Assembly: GCA_024280675.1 (NCBI GenBank)
Contig: JAJRPT010000142.1
Span: forward strand, 1 to 28,772
DNA length: 28,772 nt
Source of the DNA: Bacteroidota bacterium
GTDB taxonomy: Bacteria > Bacteroidota > Ignavibacteria > Kapaibacteriales > UBA2268
Reading direction: 5' to 3'
A program made the position numbers and the translations under genes. Below the pieces are notes generated by a model, which was given only the letters and a program-made list of their open reading frames with translations, made no database searches and was not told the origin of the DNA. Positions 16,880-26,115 of the stretch are shown piece by piece; the first letter of the stretch is position 1; every line of letters starts with the position of its first letter.

Positions 16880-17809
16880 TTAATAGAGCGGAATAGTTTT
16901 GTGATATGCTGGGATGCAAGAACCGACACAAGGAGGAAGTACATGCATCATACGAGAGCAGTAGTCCCTGCGTCTTTGGTCAAGCCCAGATTCAACCATG
17001 CGGAAAGCATTCAACCTACCCGTCTCCATTATTCCGATTGCCATTGCAGTCTCCCATACTTGGAAATAAATTTCCTTGCTTAGCCCCATGCCAAAGAAAT
17101 ATGCGCCATCGACTTGGTCGGCACAAACTTCTACTATCTTATTGTATTCTTCCTCGAAGAGCTCGCCAATCTTATCGGGTGAGGGAATTGAGAGAAGGTT
17201 ATAATATGCTGGCTTGGCATTTTTGATTACACTCACGTCAATGAACTGATCTTGTATACCAAATATTATATTTGTTTTCTCTGCATTCTCGGGATAATTA
17301 TACAAAAATGAAGTATGGGCGGCAAGCTGGCTAACCTCGATATTTTGAACAGGCAAATGGTTTATAAATATTTCTTTGATAGAATCAAGAATCTCCCTCT
17401 GTATAATTGCGGCCATCATCATCGAAGAGCCGTCCTTTGCGGGCTCCATTGGGATGATGTTCGATGTAAAATCATCTGAGTTGAACTGAGGAAAGGCTTG
17501 CTTTATTTCGAGATTTACTAGCTGGTTCAGCTCGTCTGTGTTCATGCCAGAGGCTCCTGGGAACTGAGTCACAAAGACTATTTCGGCTGGGATTGCAACG
17601 TTGATACTTTTTATAGAGTCCTTGTTTTCATCTATCATCTGGTGAAGCTCTTTAATTCCCTCGACTGACTCACTACTGGAAATATTTTCGAGATCGATTT
17701 GAGTACGTGTCGAGTCAATGAACTTTAGCTCCAAGCCCTTATCATTGACTTCCATAAGAGTGAGGTAAGTCCTGTCTATATTAAAGAATACCGAGAATAT
17801 ATTTTTCAT
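16880..17809 (-). CDS. PilM-like actin-fold protein
   Basis: A protein of about 309 residues resembling the PilM/actin-like ATPase family that acts at the cytoplasmic face of type IV pilus and related machines. Visible parts are an N-terminal beta-hairpin region (MKNIFSVFFNIDRTYLTLME), INVAIPAEIVFVTQFPG, NQLVNLEIKQAFP (the LVxxEIxxxxP pattern of PilM-like proteins) and FFGMGLSKEI near the C-terminus. The open frame extends 43 codons further upstream, but the ATG at 17809 is the sensible start because the extra residues have no family features. No pilN/O/P/Q genes follow; rsmD is next. A short tandem duplication abuts its start codon. The family call is moderate and the role is unknown. Confidence 0.65.
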   Translation of the reverse strand: MKNIFSVFFNIDRTYLTLMEVNDKGLELKFIDSTRTQIDLENISSSESVEGIKELHQMIDENKDSIKSINVAIPAEIVFVTQFPGASGMNTDELNQLVNLEIKQAFPQFNSDDFTSNIIPMEPAKDGSSMMMAAIIQREILDSIKEIFINHLPVQNIEVSQLAAHTSFLYNYPENAEKTNIIFGIQDQFIDVSVIKNAKPAYYNLLSIPSPDKIGELFEEEYNKIVEVCADQVDGAYFFGMGLSKEIYFQVWETAMAIGIMETGRLNAFRMVESGLDQRRRDYCSRMMHVLPPCVGSCIPAYHKTIPLY

Positions 17810-17840
17810 TGTGTCAAAATTATTTTGTGTCAAAATTATT
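17809..17840. repeat. Perfect 16-bp tandem duplication upstream of the PilM-like gene
   Basis: TTGTGTCAAAATTATT occurs twice in direct succession (17809-17824 and 17825-17840). On the minus strand this places two copies of TTTTGACAC immediately before the start codon of the PilM-like gene, and the first base of that ATG lies in the repeat. Confidence 0.95.
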
Positions 17841-17925
17841 GTTTTATGATTGTGCAATATAGCAATATTAGAAGCGTATCGACATAAATCCAGATAAATC
17901 AAATAAAGCAAAACTTTAAAGGTTA

Positions 17926-20900
17926 TTACTCTTTGCAAATTGGCATAGTAAATGAAAATATTGAACCTTTGCCGACGGTGCTTTCGGCAGACAATTCTCC
18001 GCCATGCCTTTGCGCAAAATCAACACAGAGATGCAGGCCAAGCCCTGTGCCTTTCTCACCCTCGGTGCCACGGCTGGTGTGTTTGGTGCCTATTGTAAAT
18101 AATTTTTCTAGTATCTCTTCTTTTATTCCAACTCCTGAATCTGAAATTGATATTCTAAGCATTTCTTCATTTACCATCTCGCATGAAATTTCAATTTTGC
18201 CATCAACAGGTGTGAATTTCAAAGCATTTGAAACTAGGTTTCTAAAAATTGTATTCAGCATATAGATGTCTGCAAAAACAAATAAATCTTTTGAAATATT
18301 AGCAACTAGATTAATATTTTTTGCACGTGCATTTTCTGAATAGAGATTGACTATATTTTCCACACATTCAAAGAGCCACGTCTTAATTTGCTTAAACTCT
18401 AAATTCTCAGACTGAGACCTAGCCCATTCTAGTAAATCTTCCAACAGTGCGTAGGTAGACTTTGCAGAGTCGTGCATCATCTTGCCAAGGCTTGTAATCT
18501 TATCGGCAGGAAGAAGATTGCTATCATTTGCAAGCATTTCGGTAAGAGATAAAAAACCAGTGAATGGTCCTTTTAGGTCGTGGGCAATTATTGAGAAGAG
18601 CTTATCTTTTTGATTATTGGCTTTAATAATTTCTTGCTCAAAGTTCTTTCTTTCTGTAATGTCAAAGCGTATGGCAAGAAATTCTGTTATCTCACCGCTT
18701 GCCGATTTGATTGGGTAAACTGTGGTGTCATGCCAATCAAACTTTCCATTTTTCTTTTTATTGCGAATCTCACCACGCCAGACTTTGCCACTATGAATTG
18801 TTTTGAGCATGTCTTTCCAAAACTCTTTGCTATGATAACCAGAGCTGTTTATTCTTGGATTTTGACCAACGACCTCCTCTCTTTGGTAGCCAGAGGTTTC
18901 ACAGAAATGATCATTGACATAAATGATATTATTGGAGGCATCTGTCATCACAATATTAGCGCTTGAGTCTAGTGCATTTTTATAATTCCTGGCCTCTTGT
19001 TCGGATTTAACCAAAGCCTCTTGAGCATTCTTGAGTTCAGTTAAATCTCTGATTACAGTGAGAATAAATAAATCATTCTTTGTTGTTATTGTGTTGAGCC
19101 ATATTTCTGCATAAAAGTCCTCTCCATTTGCCCTTCTGTGTATCCATTCGAAATGATTCGAACCGTTCTCGAGTGCAATCTTCATCATCTCTTCTGCCTT
19201 CTCGAATGAAGCTCGCCCGTCCATTTGTTTTTCGGGCGAAAGAACAGAAGGATGGGTTTCCATGAATTCTTGCTTACCCTCATATCCAAATAAATTAACA
19301 GCAGATTGATTACAATCTGAAAATATATTGTCTCTAATAAGCAACTTTGCGTCATCGCTCTTGTCGAAGAGTGATTGGAATTTCTCTTGGCTTTCCTGCA
19401 ATGATTCCTGTGCTTCTTTCAAATCGCTTATGTCGATAAATGTGGTAAACACCTCGTATGGAGCTTCTTCACCCTCTCGAAAACGTGGGATGGAAGTAGA
19501 CAAAACCCACTTCACCTTGTTTTGCCTTGGATTATAAACGCCCATGACAATATCAAGGATTGGCATTGCTTCGGCTAATGCAATATGGGAAGGATACTCC
19601 CCTCTTTCAAAACTTGTACCATTCATTCTAAGAGGTTTTCTCCTTAAATTGCGAGCACTGGTGTCATTTAGCTCGTCTACTGTAAGCCCAAGTATTTCTT
19701 CGGCTGCTGGGTTGGCAGAAAGATAGTGCCCTGTCTTGTCTTGGAAAATAATTCCTTGAGCCATAGTTTCAAAGAGTTCTCTAAAATTCTTCTCGGATTC
19801 ATTTAATTTATCCTCTGCTTGTTTTCGACTCACGACTATGCTTAATTGGTTGGCGATTGTAGAGATAAAGCCAATCATTTGTTTATCTTCAGATTTCAGC
19901 TCATCGGTGAAGAACTCTAACACCGCAATCAGTTCGCCGTCGTTAATAATCGGAACACCAAAGCCAGCCTTGATGCCACATTGTCTTGCCAAATCAACTC
20001 GTGGGAATTGCTCATAACTTAGTTTTGCAATATTTTCATCCCACTGGGGCGTGCGTGAATGCCAAACACGACCAGGCAATCCTTCATTCTTTGCAAAACG
20101 AAGATTTTGGCTTGATCTTCTAAAATCACGCAAGTCTTCGTCATTGGAAGAATAAGTGGTGTGGCATTCCAAAAGAGTCTGCTCGTGGTTTGGCACCCAA
20201 GCCTCGCCGATAAGCCAAGAGGTTGCGTCGCATATTTTTCCTAGCACTGCCTCCAAAGCTGAATTGAAATCTTTGCTATGACCGATCGACTCCATTATTG
20301 TTTGTAGCAAAGCAATCTCGCCTTCTGTTTTCTTCCGACTTGATATATCAAAGCGAATTGCAAGATATTTTTCTATTTCTCCGCTTGAAGATTTCACAGG
20401 GTAAATAGTTGTATCAACCCAATAGAGGTCGCCACTTCTGTCTCTGTTTCTTATTTCGCCTCTCCAGATATTGCCACCGGAGATTGTAGACCAGAAATCC
20501 TGCCAAAACTTTTCGCTATGGTGTGAGGAGCTTACAATATTATTATTTTTACCAATCAATTCTTCTCGGCTGTAACCCGAGATGCCACAGAAATGATCAT
20601 TCATCTCTATAATTATTCCTTGCCTGTCTGTGATTACTATGATGGCAGAGGAATCGAGTGCGTCTTTGTAGTTTCTAGTTTCGTTCTCTGACTCTATTAG
20701 CATCTTCTGAGCTTTTTTCAAATCATTAATCTCAATGAAACTCACAAAGAAAACTTCCTCTTCATCAAATGTTGCACTCAGCATAGATATACTTATCCAA
20801 CTTGGGCTACCATCTCCATTTACGGCAAGAACTTCATGGTTGAGCAGGAAGCCTTTTTTCATAAATGCTTGTATTACTCTGGCGCGACCTTCGGGTGAGT

Positions 20901-22245
20901 GGTAGAAGTTAGGTGTCATTTTCCCTATTATCTCTTCTTTTTTATATCCGAAATGATTACAAAGAAAATCATTGGCATAAAGCACTGTCCCGTCGCTCTT
21001 TCTTGTGGCAAGCAATGCCACAGGCATGTCATTGGCAATGAGTCTGAACTTCTGCTCACTCTTTTCTAGCTCATCTACCTTGGACTCAATCACCTTGCTC
21101 ATTTGCACAAAAGACTGTGTGACGGCCTTTATCTCGTCATCGGAGCCGCCACTGATTTCAAATCTGTAATCACCCTTGCTAACCCGCTCTGCCATTAGAA
21201 CAAGCTGGGATAATTCGTCTAGCTTTGTATCAATTTTTCTGACTGTAAGGAATATTATAAGAAGAATGAACAAGAGTACAACTATGACTGTAACTAAAAG
21301 CTCAGTTCTTTCGGCTTCTTCTTGGGTGAGCATTAGCGCAGAGCTTTTTCTAATTTCCGATACAAGGGAATCATCTATTATTTTCAATTTGTCGATAAGC
21401 ACAGTCGATTGAGCAAACCAATATTCTGGCATAATCCCCAAAGAGTCATGGGAAATACTTGCTCTGACGTATTTAATTAGCCTTTCAACTTCGTGAAATT
21501 CCACACAGTTCATAGTCTTATTGTAGAACTCTAAGTGTTTTTTTGTAGCAATAAATTTGAATTTCTCTCTGAATAATTTCATCCTAGAGATAAGCCACTT
21601 AGCTTCTAAATAAGATCCAAGAGTGACTTTGTTTGCCGCAAATACCCTAGAGAGGTTTGCACGCAACCCCCCCATCAATTCTTTTTCTTCTAGGACATAT
21701 TGATAAAGTCTTATGGTTTTATAAAACATATCATTTTTTATATGAGGTCTCAACAGCTCAACCATTCGAATAAATTTATTAATGCTTGAGGTGTAAACGC
21801 CTTGAATTTTATAAAGCTTGCTTGGGCTTGAAAGAGTGTCAGTCATTTTTCTTGCAACATCAAAAACCGCACTTAAATCAATGTTTACTTGATTAATTTT
21901 CTCTTGCAGTTTCTCATCTGTTAAACTGGGCAGTTCTTTTTTGATGTAGTTGCTGTATTCTAGATATTTTTCATCGGTCAGAAGCCTTTGCTCTTGCAAT
22001 TCAGATTTAAATTTCTTGCCACCACTTTCTACAAAGCCAACACTTCTACCCCTTTCTTTTTGAAGCTCGTGACTCAGTGCACTCACATATTCCATCAGCC
22101 CAAGCGTTTTCTGAACTTGGATGATTTTATCTACTTTGTTTGTTTTTTCCTTTACGTTTATATACAAAAGAACTGAGATTACAATAAAACTCAACATCAT
22201 TATCGAGATGATTTGTATTGCTATTTTCCTTTTGTGGAGCTTCAT
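17926..22245 (-). CDS. Membrane-bound multi-sensor histidine kinase (NIT, HAMP, PAS, GAF)
   Basis: A very large sensor kinase of 1439 residues. Order: TM1 (about 10-30); a periplasmic NIT-type sensor with LQKERGRSVGFVESGG and QRLLTDEKY, a pattern of nitrate/nitrite-sensing domains; TM2 (about 318-340); HAMP; PAS1 (about 400-520); PAS2 (about 530-650); GAF (about 655-815); PAS3, PAS4 and PAS5 (about 830-1205); HisKA with phospho-acceptor His 1222 in IIAHDLKGPF; and an ATPase domain with NALKFTP, DSGVGI and GTGLGL. There is no receiver domain and no response regulator gene beside it. PAS2 and PAS5 are close relatives. AAGGA lies upstream of the ATG. The ligand is inferred only from the NIT-like pattern. 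Confidence 0.92.
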   Translation of the reverse strand: MKLHKRKIAIQIISIMMLSFIVISVLLYINVKEKTNKVDKIIQVQKTLGLMEYVSALSHELQKERGRSVGFVESGGKKFKSELQEQRLLTDEKYLEYSNYIKKELPSLTDEKLQEKINQVNIDLSAVFDVARKMTDTLSSPSKLYKIQGVYTSSINKFIRMVELLRPHIKNDMFYKTIRLYQYVLEEKELMGGLRANLSRVFAANKVTLGSYLEAKWLISRMKLFREKFKFIATKKHLEFYNKTMNCVEFHEVERLIKYVRASISHDSLGIMPEYWFAQSTVLIDKLKIIDDSLVSEIRKSSALMLTQEEAERTELLVTVIVVLLFILLIIFLTVRKIDTKLDELSQLVLMAERVSKGDYRFEISGGSDDEIKAVTQSFVQMSKVIESKVDELEKSEQKFRLIANDMPVALLATRKSDGTVLYANDFLCNHFGYKKEEIIGKMTPNFYHSPEGRARVIQAFMKKGFLLNHEVLAVNGDGSPSWISISMLSATFDEEEVFFVSFIEINDLKKAQKMLIESENETRNYKDALDSSAIIVITDRQGIIIEMNDHFCGISGYSREELIGKNNNIVSSSHHSEKFWQDFWSTISGGNIWRGEIRNRDRSGDLYWVDTTIYPVKSSSGEIEKYLAIRFDISSRKKTEGEIALLQTIMESIGHSKDFNSALEAVLGKICDATSWLIGEAWVPNHEQTLLECHTTYSSNDEDLRDFRRSSQNLRFAKNEGLPGRVWHSRTPQWDENIAKLSYEQFPRVDLARQCGIKAGFGVPIINDGELIAVLEFFTDELKSEDKQMIGFISTIANQLSIVVSRKQAEDKLNESEKNFRELFETMAQGIIFQDKTGHYLSANPAAEEILGLTVDELNDTSARNLRRKPLRMNGTSFERGEYPSHIALAEAMPILDIVMGVYNPRQNKVKWVLSTSIPRFREGEEAPYEVFTTFIDISDLKEAQESLQESQEKFQSLFDKSDDAKLLIRDNIFSDCNQSAVNLFGYEGKQEFMETHPSVLSPEKQMDGRASFEKAEEMMKIALENGSNHFEWIHRRANGEDFYAEIWLNTITTKNDLFILTVIRDLTELKNAQEALVKSEQEARNYKNALDSSANIVMTDASNNIIYVNDHFCETSGYQREEVVGQNPRINSSGYHSKEFWKDMLKTIHSGKVWRGEIRNKKKNGKFDWHDTTVYPIKSASGEITEFLAIRFDITERKNFEQEIIKANNQKDKLFSIIAHDLKGPFTGFLSLTEMLANDSNLLPADKITSLGKMMHDSAKSTYALLEDLLEWARSQSENLEFKQIKTWLFECVENIVNLYSENARAKNINLVANISKDLFVFADIYMLNTIFRNLVSNALKFTPVDGKIEISCEMVNEEMLRISISDSGVGIKEEILEKLFTIGTKHTSRGTEGEKGTGLGLHLCVDFAQRHGGELSAESTVGKGSIFSFTMPICKE

Positions 22246-22353
22246 TCGTTTATTTTTTCCTTAAATACTACTATTATTCTCTCAAATGCCAAAGCACTAA
22301 CCCTCAAGATACTACAGTTTTGTCAAATAATATTTAAATCTTTATGGATTTAA

Positions 22354-23649
22354 TTATTTCAGCTTTTTTTGGCTTGTTTCAGATTCAAATAAGTCATAAT
22401 CAACACCAGCCTCTTCCACTCCTTTTAATTTTCGGTTTATTGCATTTGTTCGTGTGCCAATTAAATCATCAAGATTTTTATCGGCACTTTGAATATTCTT
22501 TTTGGCTTTTTCTAAAATCCCACCGAATTTCCCAAACTCTTTTTTCACCTCACCCAGCACATTCCACACCTTGGAGGAACGCTTCTCAATCGCCAATGTA
22601 CGAAATCCCATACTCAGACTATTAAGCAAAGCTGCAAGATTTGTCGGGCCAACGATTGTGATTTGATGTTCGTTTTGCAAGACATTGAACAATTCCACAT
22701 CTCTTGCAATTTCTGCATAAAGCCCTTCAATCGGCAAGAACATTATAGCAAAATCGGTTGTATTTGGCGGATCGATATATTTTGCTTTGATTGACTTTGC
22801 ATGATTTTTAATGCTTGTGGCGAATTTCTTCTGAAAAGATTTAATTTGTTCTTTGTCATTTCCTTGGTAAACATTCAATAAGTTTTCATAATCGACAAGA
22901 GGGAATTTTGAATCAATGGGCAACCAGACTTGGCCTCCTGAGTCATCTTTGCCTGGCAGTTTGATTGCAAAGTCCACTTTCACATTCTCATCAGGATTTA
23001 CATAAACTTGCTTGGCAAATTGTTCTGGAGCCAGAATCTGCTCTAAAATATTCTCAAGTTGGTACTCGCCCAAATCGCCTTTTGTTTTGACATTTGTGAG
23101 AACTTTTTTGAGGTCACCAACGCCGGTCGCCAAATTCCTCATCTCGCCCATATCCTTGTGGACACTTTCTAAAAGATTTGAAACTTGTTTGAAAGCATCA
23201 CCCAGACGAGACTCAAGAGTTTTCTGCAGTTTTTCGTCCACCGTTTCTCTCATTTTCTCAAGTTGAGTATTATTGTCTTGCCGTATCTCTTTCAATTTCA
23301 GCTCGACCGAATCGCCCAGCTTAGTAATTTTCTCTTCATTCTTTTCTGTGAGAGTGTCTACTTTTTGAGAAAGATCTTTTAATAATCTATATTGATTGTC
23401 CCCATATTCAAAAATTGATTTTTTAACTTCTTCTCTGAGATTATTGGATGCTTCGTGGGAATCGAATCTGTCTTTCCTAGCTTCGTCAGAGAAATCTTTG
23501 CGGATACTAGAAATAGCATCAAAATTAGATTTCATTCCCACATTGATGCTTTTTATTTCATCTTTTGAGCCATCATCTTTTTTTCTGAATTGCAAGATAA
23601 TTAAAACAATTAAAAATATTAGCACTAGATACAAAAGCAATTCACTCAT
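22354..23649 (-). CDS. rmuC: RmuC-family DNA recombination protein
   Basis: A 431-residue RmuC protein, a membrane-anchored relative of nuclease-fold proteins that limits rearrangement at inverted repeats in E. coli. One N-terminal TM helix (residues about 4-20, LLLYLVLIFLIVLIIL) is followed by a long coiled coil to about residue 160. The conserved RmuC core then follows, with KTKGDLGEYQLENILEQIL, LPIDSKFPLVDYENLL and FLPIEGLYAEI. It starts 11 bases after the sirtuin stop, suggesting an operon. Confidence 0.94.
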   Translation of the reverse strand: MSELLLYLVLIFLIVLIILQFRKKDDGSKDEIKSINVGMKSNFDAISSIRKDFSDEARKDRFDSHEASNNLREEVKKSIFEYGDNQYRLLKDLSQKVDTLTEKNEEKITKLGDSVELKLKEIRQDNNTQLEKMRETVDEKLQKTLESRLGDAFKQVSNLLESVHKDMGEMRNLATGVGDLKKVLTNVKTKGDLGEYQLENILEQILAPEQFAKQVYVNPDENVKVDFAIKLPGKDDSGGQVWLPIDSKFPLVDYENLLNVYQGNDKEQIKSFQKKFATSIKNHAKSIKAKYIDPPNTTDFAIMFLPIEGLYAEIARDVELFNVLQNEHQITIVGPTNLAALLNSLSMGFRTLAIEKRSSKVWNVLGEVKKEFGKFGGILEKAKKNIQSADKNLDDLIGTRTNAINRKLKGVEEAGVDYDLFESETSQKKLK

Positions 23650-23660
23650 ATTCTAACTCC

Positions 23661-24404
23661 CTATTTGTTAAGAAACTTTTTGTATTCAATAAGCAACTTT
23701 GGCAGAAACTCAGCCGAATTCTCTCGGACGCACAAATTCATATAATCAGAGATTGCAGTTTCATTTGGATTTACTTCCACCACATAGGCTCCATTTTCTT
23801 TTGCCAAAATGGGAAGATTAGCCGCGGGATAAACCTCTGCCGATGTCCCAATTGAGAAAAACACCTCAGACTTCATGGCAGAGATTTCTGCTTTTTTCAT
23901 CGCAAGAGCTGGGAGCATTTCCCCAAACCAAACAACAGAGGGGCGAATCATCCCGCCGCACCCACATTGTGGATTTTTATTTGAAGACAAATCTATTTCA
24001 TCCAAATAAGGCTCGCTACACTCAAAACAATGATTTTCTATTATATTGCCATGAAGCTCTATTACACCCCTTGCTCCAGCTTTTTGGTGCAACCGGTCTA
24101 CATTTTGAGTGATTACAGTAGCCCTGTGCCACATCTTCTGCATCTGTGCCATGGCAAAGTGACCAGCATTTGGGCTGGACTCATCTATGATATTACGCCG
24201 GTATTGATACCACCCCCAGACCCGCTCTGGGTTTGCCATAAAGCCATCGGCCGAGGCAAGCTCAGCCGGATTGAACTTTGCCCAAAGTCCACCAGGGTCA
24301 CGGAATGTTGCAATCCCGCTTTCGGCCGAAACACCAGCTCCAGTAAATATTACAATATTTTCTGCGGTGGATAATCTTGAAAGTAATTCAGATAGATGGT
24401 TCAT
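23661..24404 (-). CDS. cobB: Sirtuin NAD-dependent protein deacylase (CobB type)
   Basis: A 247-residue sirtuin that removes acyl groups from lysines using NAD+. The NAD-binding motif is FTGAGVSAESGIATFRD, QNVDRLH and the catalytic His in ELHGN are present, and zinc Cys pairs appear as CFEC and CGC. VVWFGEMLP and GTSAEVYPAA complete the fold. YQYRR fits the YxxR pattern that lets CobB/SIRT5-type enzymes remove succinyl or malonyl groups, relevant in a cell making acidic acyl-CoAs. I chose the ATG at 24404 because it puts the NAD motif at the usual distance; a TTG at 24425 would add seven residues. Neither start has a clear Shine-Dalgarno site. Confidence 0.94.
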   Translation of the reverse strand: MNHLSELLSRLSTAENIVIFTGAGVSAESGIATFRDPGGLWAKFNPAELASADGFMANPERVWGWYQYRRNIIDESSPNAGHFAMAQMQKMWHRATVITQNVDRLHQKAGARGVIELHGNIIENHCFECSEPYLDEIDLSSNKNPQCGCGGMIRPSVVWFGEMLPALAMKKAEISAMKSEVFFSIGTSAEVYPAANLPILAKENGAYVVEVNPNETAISDYMNLCVRENSAEFLPKLLIEYKKFLNK

Positions 24405-24447
24405 AAAAGTAGAGTCACACGACAATGGTTGTTAGCATTTGTTAGCA

Positions 24448-24465
24448 CAGCTTTTACTAAAGCTG
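24448..24465. other. Small perfect hairpin upstream of the sirtuin gene
   Basis: CAGCTTT and AAAGCTG form a 7-bp stem around the loop TACT. It lies about 45 bases upstream of the sirtuin ATG, in its probable leader or promoter. No T-run follows, so it is not an obvious terminator. Confidence 0.55.
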
Positions 24466-24783
24466 AACTACAAAATAAAAGAAATTATGGTAGGAATCAA
24501 TAAAAAAAATGGTTGTAAAATATGAGCCTTGACACCATTTGCTCACTTTTGACCATATATTAATAGAATTGCACAATAAAACCACGTCAAAAACTATTCC
24601 TTTTCTTCATTTTTTGTCAATCCCGATTATGGAATTTTTCAACAATAATAGCCAAATGTTATGCTTTGGTCAATTATCCTCACTTTCTTTTCAACATAAT
24701 GTGACCTGCTTATCATTGAGACATTCGCTCTAAACCCTTGCTATCAATACTTATTAGACAGGGCAGAAGAGTAATTCTAAACT

Positions 24784-24800
24784 TTGGCACGGTTTCTTAA
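24784..24800 (+). promoter_or_regulatory. Second -24-like box, degenerate at -12
   Basis: TTGGCACG at 24784-24791 is a perfect sigma-54 -24 element, but the position for the -12 GC (24798-24799) reads TA. It could be a decayed promoter, a non-productive sigma-54 binding site or coincidence. Confidence 0.35.
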
Positions 24801-24875
24801 CATGGAAAAGGTAAGCAGAAATTTCCTGCTGAAAAAAATAAACGACTCAAGTGCAAAAGCCCTAGAAACAAATCT

Positions 24876-24892
24876 TTGGCACGAGCCTTGAA
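24876..24892 (+). promoter_or_regulatory. Sigma-54 (-24/-12) promoter of flagellin 2
   Basis: TTGGCACG at 24876-24883 and TTGAA at 24888-24892 match the consensus YTGGCACGrNNNTTGCW with one mismatch (GA in place of GC), with the required ten bases between the two dinucleotides. It predicts a leader of about 85-90 bases before the ATG at 24990. An activator of the right class is encoded at 13552-14766. Confidence 0.75.
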
Positions 24893-24989
24893 TGATGTAT
24901 AAAGATAATTAATATGTTTTGCCTTAAAAAAATTGGCAAGAGTTAGAGTTAGAATAAATAATCATTAAGTAATTCACACGGAGGTGAAT

Positions 24990-25925
24990 ATGCCTTATGG
25001 TGTCGGCGGTAACGCCAGAATACGAACAAATATATCTGCACAGAACGCATACAATGCCCTCGAAATATCGAACCGTGATATTTCTAACAGGCAACTAAGG
25101 CTTTCGACTGGTAAGCGGATTAACAACGCGGCCGATGATGTGGCTGGATATATTACCTCACGAGCATTATCTGCTCGGAATGGTGCGCTAAAAGCAGCCT
25201 TAAAAGCTGTGGGAGATGCTCAAAATGTGAGCTATATTATAATGGATTCTCTTGAAAACATTGCAGAGCTAATCAGAGATGTAAAAAACTCTACCGCCCT
25301 TGCCACCTCGGGGGCAACTGGTACGGCAGAAAAAGTTGCACTCTCCAAAGCAGCCTCGAGAATGGTCAATCAAATACAAACAGTTATCGAGACTACCGTC
25401 TTTGGTGGAAGACAACTTATTGATGGGACTTATTCGGCAAACTTTGTTGTCGGCACAAATGCCGTTCACTCGCTTATCACTCTGGCAGTTGATCTCACCA
25501 CTGAGAATGACGACTATAATGTCAAGGGCAATGACTTCAATATGAATTCCCTGTCAGTCGGTAATTTCGCTGGAGTCGAAGGTCTTGATATGAGAAAGTT
25601 CAATGAAACTAACTCTGATGACCTTGGGATATTCGAAGAAAGTGTTATCGGCGAGACACTTACATCGCTTGCACTTGCTATTGATAATGTCAATAAAGTT
25701 GCAGCCTATGTGGGTGGTATGGTAAACAGACTGAACTCTCAAGAGTATATTATTAGTGGTCAGATTGTGAACTATAATGCGGCTATCTCGAGGATTGAGG
25801 ACGCAGATGTGGCTCAAGAACAATTGAACTTAGTGAAATCGCAATTCTTGCAACAATCTTCACTGACTTCTCTTGCTCAAGCTAATCAGAATCCGCAAGC
25901 TTTCTTGAGACTGCTTCAGCAATAA
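24990..25925 (+). CDS. Flagellin (copy 2)
   Basis: A flagellin of 311 residues. The N-terminal D0/D1 part has NARIRTNISAQNAYNAL, LRLSTGKRINNAADDVAGYI and TTVFGGRQLIDGTYS. The C-terminal part has NYNAAISRIEDADVAQEQL and ends in FLRLLQQ. The ATG at 24990 was preferred to a GTG at 24984 because GGAGG at 24980-24984 sits five bases ahead of it and the paralog at 26116 starts in the same way (MPF versus MPY). It is preceded by a sigma-54 promoter and followed by a close paralog, so this is probably a major filament subunit. Confidence 0.95.
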   Translation: MPYGVGGNARIRTNISAQNAYNALEISNRDISNRQLRLSTGKRINNAADDVAGYITSRALSARNGALKAALKAVGDAQNVSYIIMDSLENIAELIRDVKNSTALATSGATGTAEKVALSKAASRMVNQIQTVIETTVFGGRQLIDGTYSANFVVGTNAVHSLITLAVDLTTENDDYNVKGNDFNMNSLSVGNFAGVEGLDMRKFNETNSDDLGIFEESVIGETLTSLALAIDNVNKVAAYVGGMVNRLNSQEYIISGQIVNYNAAISRIEDADVAQEQLNLVKSQFLQQSSLTSLAQANQNPQAFLRLLQQ

Positions 25926-25973
25926 TAGACACAAGACAAGTAGAGTAAGTGTCGATTGAGATTATAGTTTTAC

Positions 25974-25988
25974 TGGGTGCGTGCGTGC
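25974..25988 (+). promoter_or_regulatory. Weak sigma-54-like element ahead of flagellin 3
   Basis: TGG at 25974 and TGC at 25986 have the nine-base spacing of a minimal -24/-12 promoter, but the rest of the -24 box does not match. It lies about 125 bases before the flagellin 3 start, in a GTGC-repeated stretch, and could be chance. Confidence 0.25.
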
Positions 25989-26115
25989 GAAGTATGTTAA
26001 ATTAAACAACAACCCCTCACTTGCCACGGCTGTAAATAATAAATGATTATAATAGAATAAATCTTTTTAAAAATTGAAAAACTAATGGGTTTATAAAAGA
26101 AACCTGGAGGATATT

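Larger units (their letters stand above)
24405..24989. other. Long intergenic region between the sirtuin and flagellin 2 genes
   Basis: This stretch of 585 bases has no supported gene. It holds a hairpin near the sirtuin start (24448-24465), a direct repeat of GTTAGCA ten bases apart (24431-24437 and 24441-24447), two copies of CTTTGGCACG 92 bases apart, and the flagellin leader. The middle part (about 24540-24760) is AT-rich and shows nothing I can name; it could carry activator sites. Confidence 0.6.

Noticed and set aside
25926..26115. An intrinsic terminator between flagellins 2 and 3
   Set aside because: GACAC and GTGTC can pair, but the stem is short and no T-run follows.
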